In this document: positions 12,425-12,831 of the stretch, piece after piece | Numbering within the stretch: position 1 is the stretch's first letter | How the letters are laid out: each line of letters opens with the position of its first letter | Position numbers and translations under genes: made by a program | Assembly: GCA_947630385.1 (NCBI GenBank) | Contig: CANRHG010000038.1 | Span: 1 to 12,831 of the forward strand | Reading direction: 5' to 3' | Length of the DNA stretch: 12,831 bases | Source of the DNA: an uncultured Eubacteriaceae bacterium | GTDB lineage: Bacteria; Bacillota; Clostridia; Eubacteriales; Eubacteriaceae | The notes under the pieces: generated by a model | Database searches by the model: none | Seen by the model: only the letters and a program-made list of their open reading frames with translations | Told to the model about the DNA's origin: nothing

Positions 12425-12831
12425 TCAGATTGTGGAGATAAAATCTTTATCGTTTTTAGAGGCTTTAACGAAAATATCGAGGTCTTTAAGATATTCTTTT
12501 AAAAGATCCTTGACTTTATATTCCGTTCCGAAATGCCCGGCGTCGATGACCCAGAGCCCTTCTTCTACCGCCGTCTGCGCTTCGTGGTACTTGAGATCGC
12601 CCGTTATAAACAGATCGACCTTTTTGTTTTTGGCCTTTTTGATCAAATCGCTTCCGGCTCCGGTACAGATGGCAACTTTCTTTACCGGTACGGGCTTTCC
12701 GGCCGAACGGATATCTTTAACGCCAAGGCGGTCTTTGATCCGTAAGACCGCTTCTTCCGGGGAGAGTTTTTCCTCAAACTTCCCCACGACCCCGAGCCCG
12801 TCGCGCGCCGGAAAATCGGTATTTTTAAGCT
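12425..12831 (-). CDS. Nif3-like dinuclear metal center protein (DUF34), 5' end beyond the window
   Basis: The C-terminal part of a Nif3/DUF34 protein. The frame stays open to the right edge, reading FPARDGLGVVGKFEEKLSPE before the part given by an internal GTG at 12787; that GTG is not the true start. Family landmarks are DGLGVVG, AICTGAGSDLI, LFITGDLKYHEAQ and DAGHFGTEY, whose His and Glu complete the dinuclear metal site. Members form hexameric rings, and no general role is settled; some are annotated as GTP cyclohydrolase I type 2, on limited evidence. Its stop lies 33 bases before iorA, with no terminator between, so it is probably co-transcribed with the iorAB-plsY operon. Partial: about the last 134 residues. 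Confidence 0.9.
   Translation of the reverse strand, partial: LKNTDFPARDGLGVVGKFEEKLSPEEAVLRIKDRLGVKDIRSAGKPVPVKKVAICTGAGSDLIKKAKNKKVDLFITGDLKYHEAQTAVEEGLWVIDAGHFGTEYKVKDLLKEYLKDLDIFVKASKNDKDFISTI

Noticed and set aside
12785..12787. GTG at 12787 as the start of the Nif3-like gene
   Set aside because: The frame continues upstream to the window edge with family-typical sequence (DGLGVVG), so the gene is simply cut by the edge.

Overview
The window looks like chromosomal DNA of a low-to-moderate GC anaerobic bacterium, most likely Firmicutes/Tenericutes-like. This is inferred from an adenosylcobalamin-dependent (class II) ribonucleotide reductase, an indolepyruvate:ferredoxin oxidoreductase, PlsY-type phospholipid synthesis, an HxlR regulator and AT-rich intergenic regions. 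The standard genetic code is used: TGA is a stop and Trp is TGG. I cannot name a species from this sequence.

Layout from the left. Positions 1-348 hold no confident intact gene. They contain the end of an open frame entering from the left edge, a structured element that recurs at about 5947-6033 and resembles the right end (omega-RNA-like hairpin) of an IS200/IS605-type transposon, a possible C-terminal remnant of a short-chain dehydrogenase, and a long perfect hairpin. An HxlR regulator (minus) then faces a two-gene unit (plus): an NTF2-like 'lumazine-binding' protein and an iron-sulfur-flavoprotein-like oxidoreductase. The 174-bp divergent promoter region is packed with repeated half-sites. 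A YfcE-like phosphodiesterase follows (plus), converging on a minus-strand pair: an AIM24-family protein and a four-helix membrane protein. dinB (DNA polymerase IV, plus) converges on a TIGR04076-family gene (minus).

From about 6.1 kb everything is on the minus strand and visibly more GC-rich. nrdJ has its own terminator, and its roughly 390-bp upstream region contains two NrdR boxes 31 bp apart (centre to centre), a promoter, and a terminator-like hairpin inside the leader. Upstream of it is a tightly packed operon reading nif3 (partial, cut by the right edge) - iorA - iorB - plsY, with overlapping iorA/iorB and iorB/plsY junctions and a strong terminator fused to the plsY stop.

How they work together: iorAB oxidatively decarboxylates aryl-pyruvates to aryl-acetyl-CoA and reduced ferredoxin; plsY makes lysophosphatidic acid for membranes; nrdJ supplies dNTPs independently of oxygen under likely NrdR control; dinB does translesion synthesis. 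The HxlR unit looks like a small redox or electrophile-responsive module. No clear new multi-gene system is visible. The best candidates for something undescribed are the nrdJ leader (NrdR boxes plus attenuator-like terminator plus a duplicated 15-16-bp element), the half-site array at the hxlR promoter, and the two copies of the structured element.
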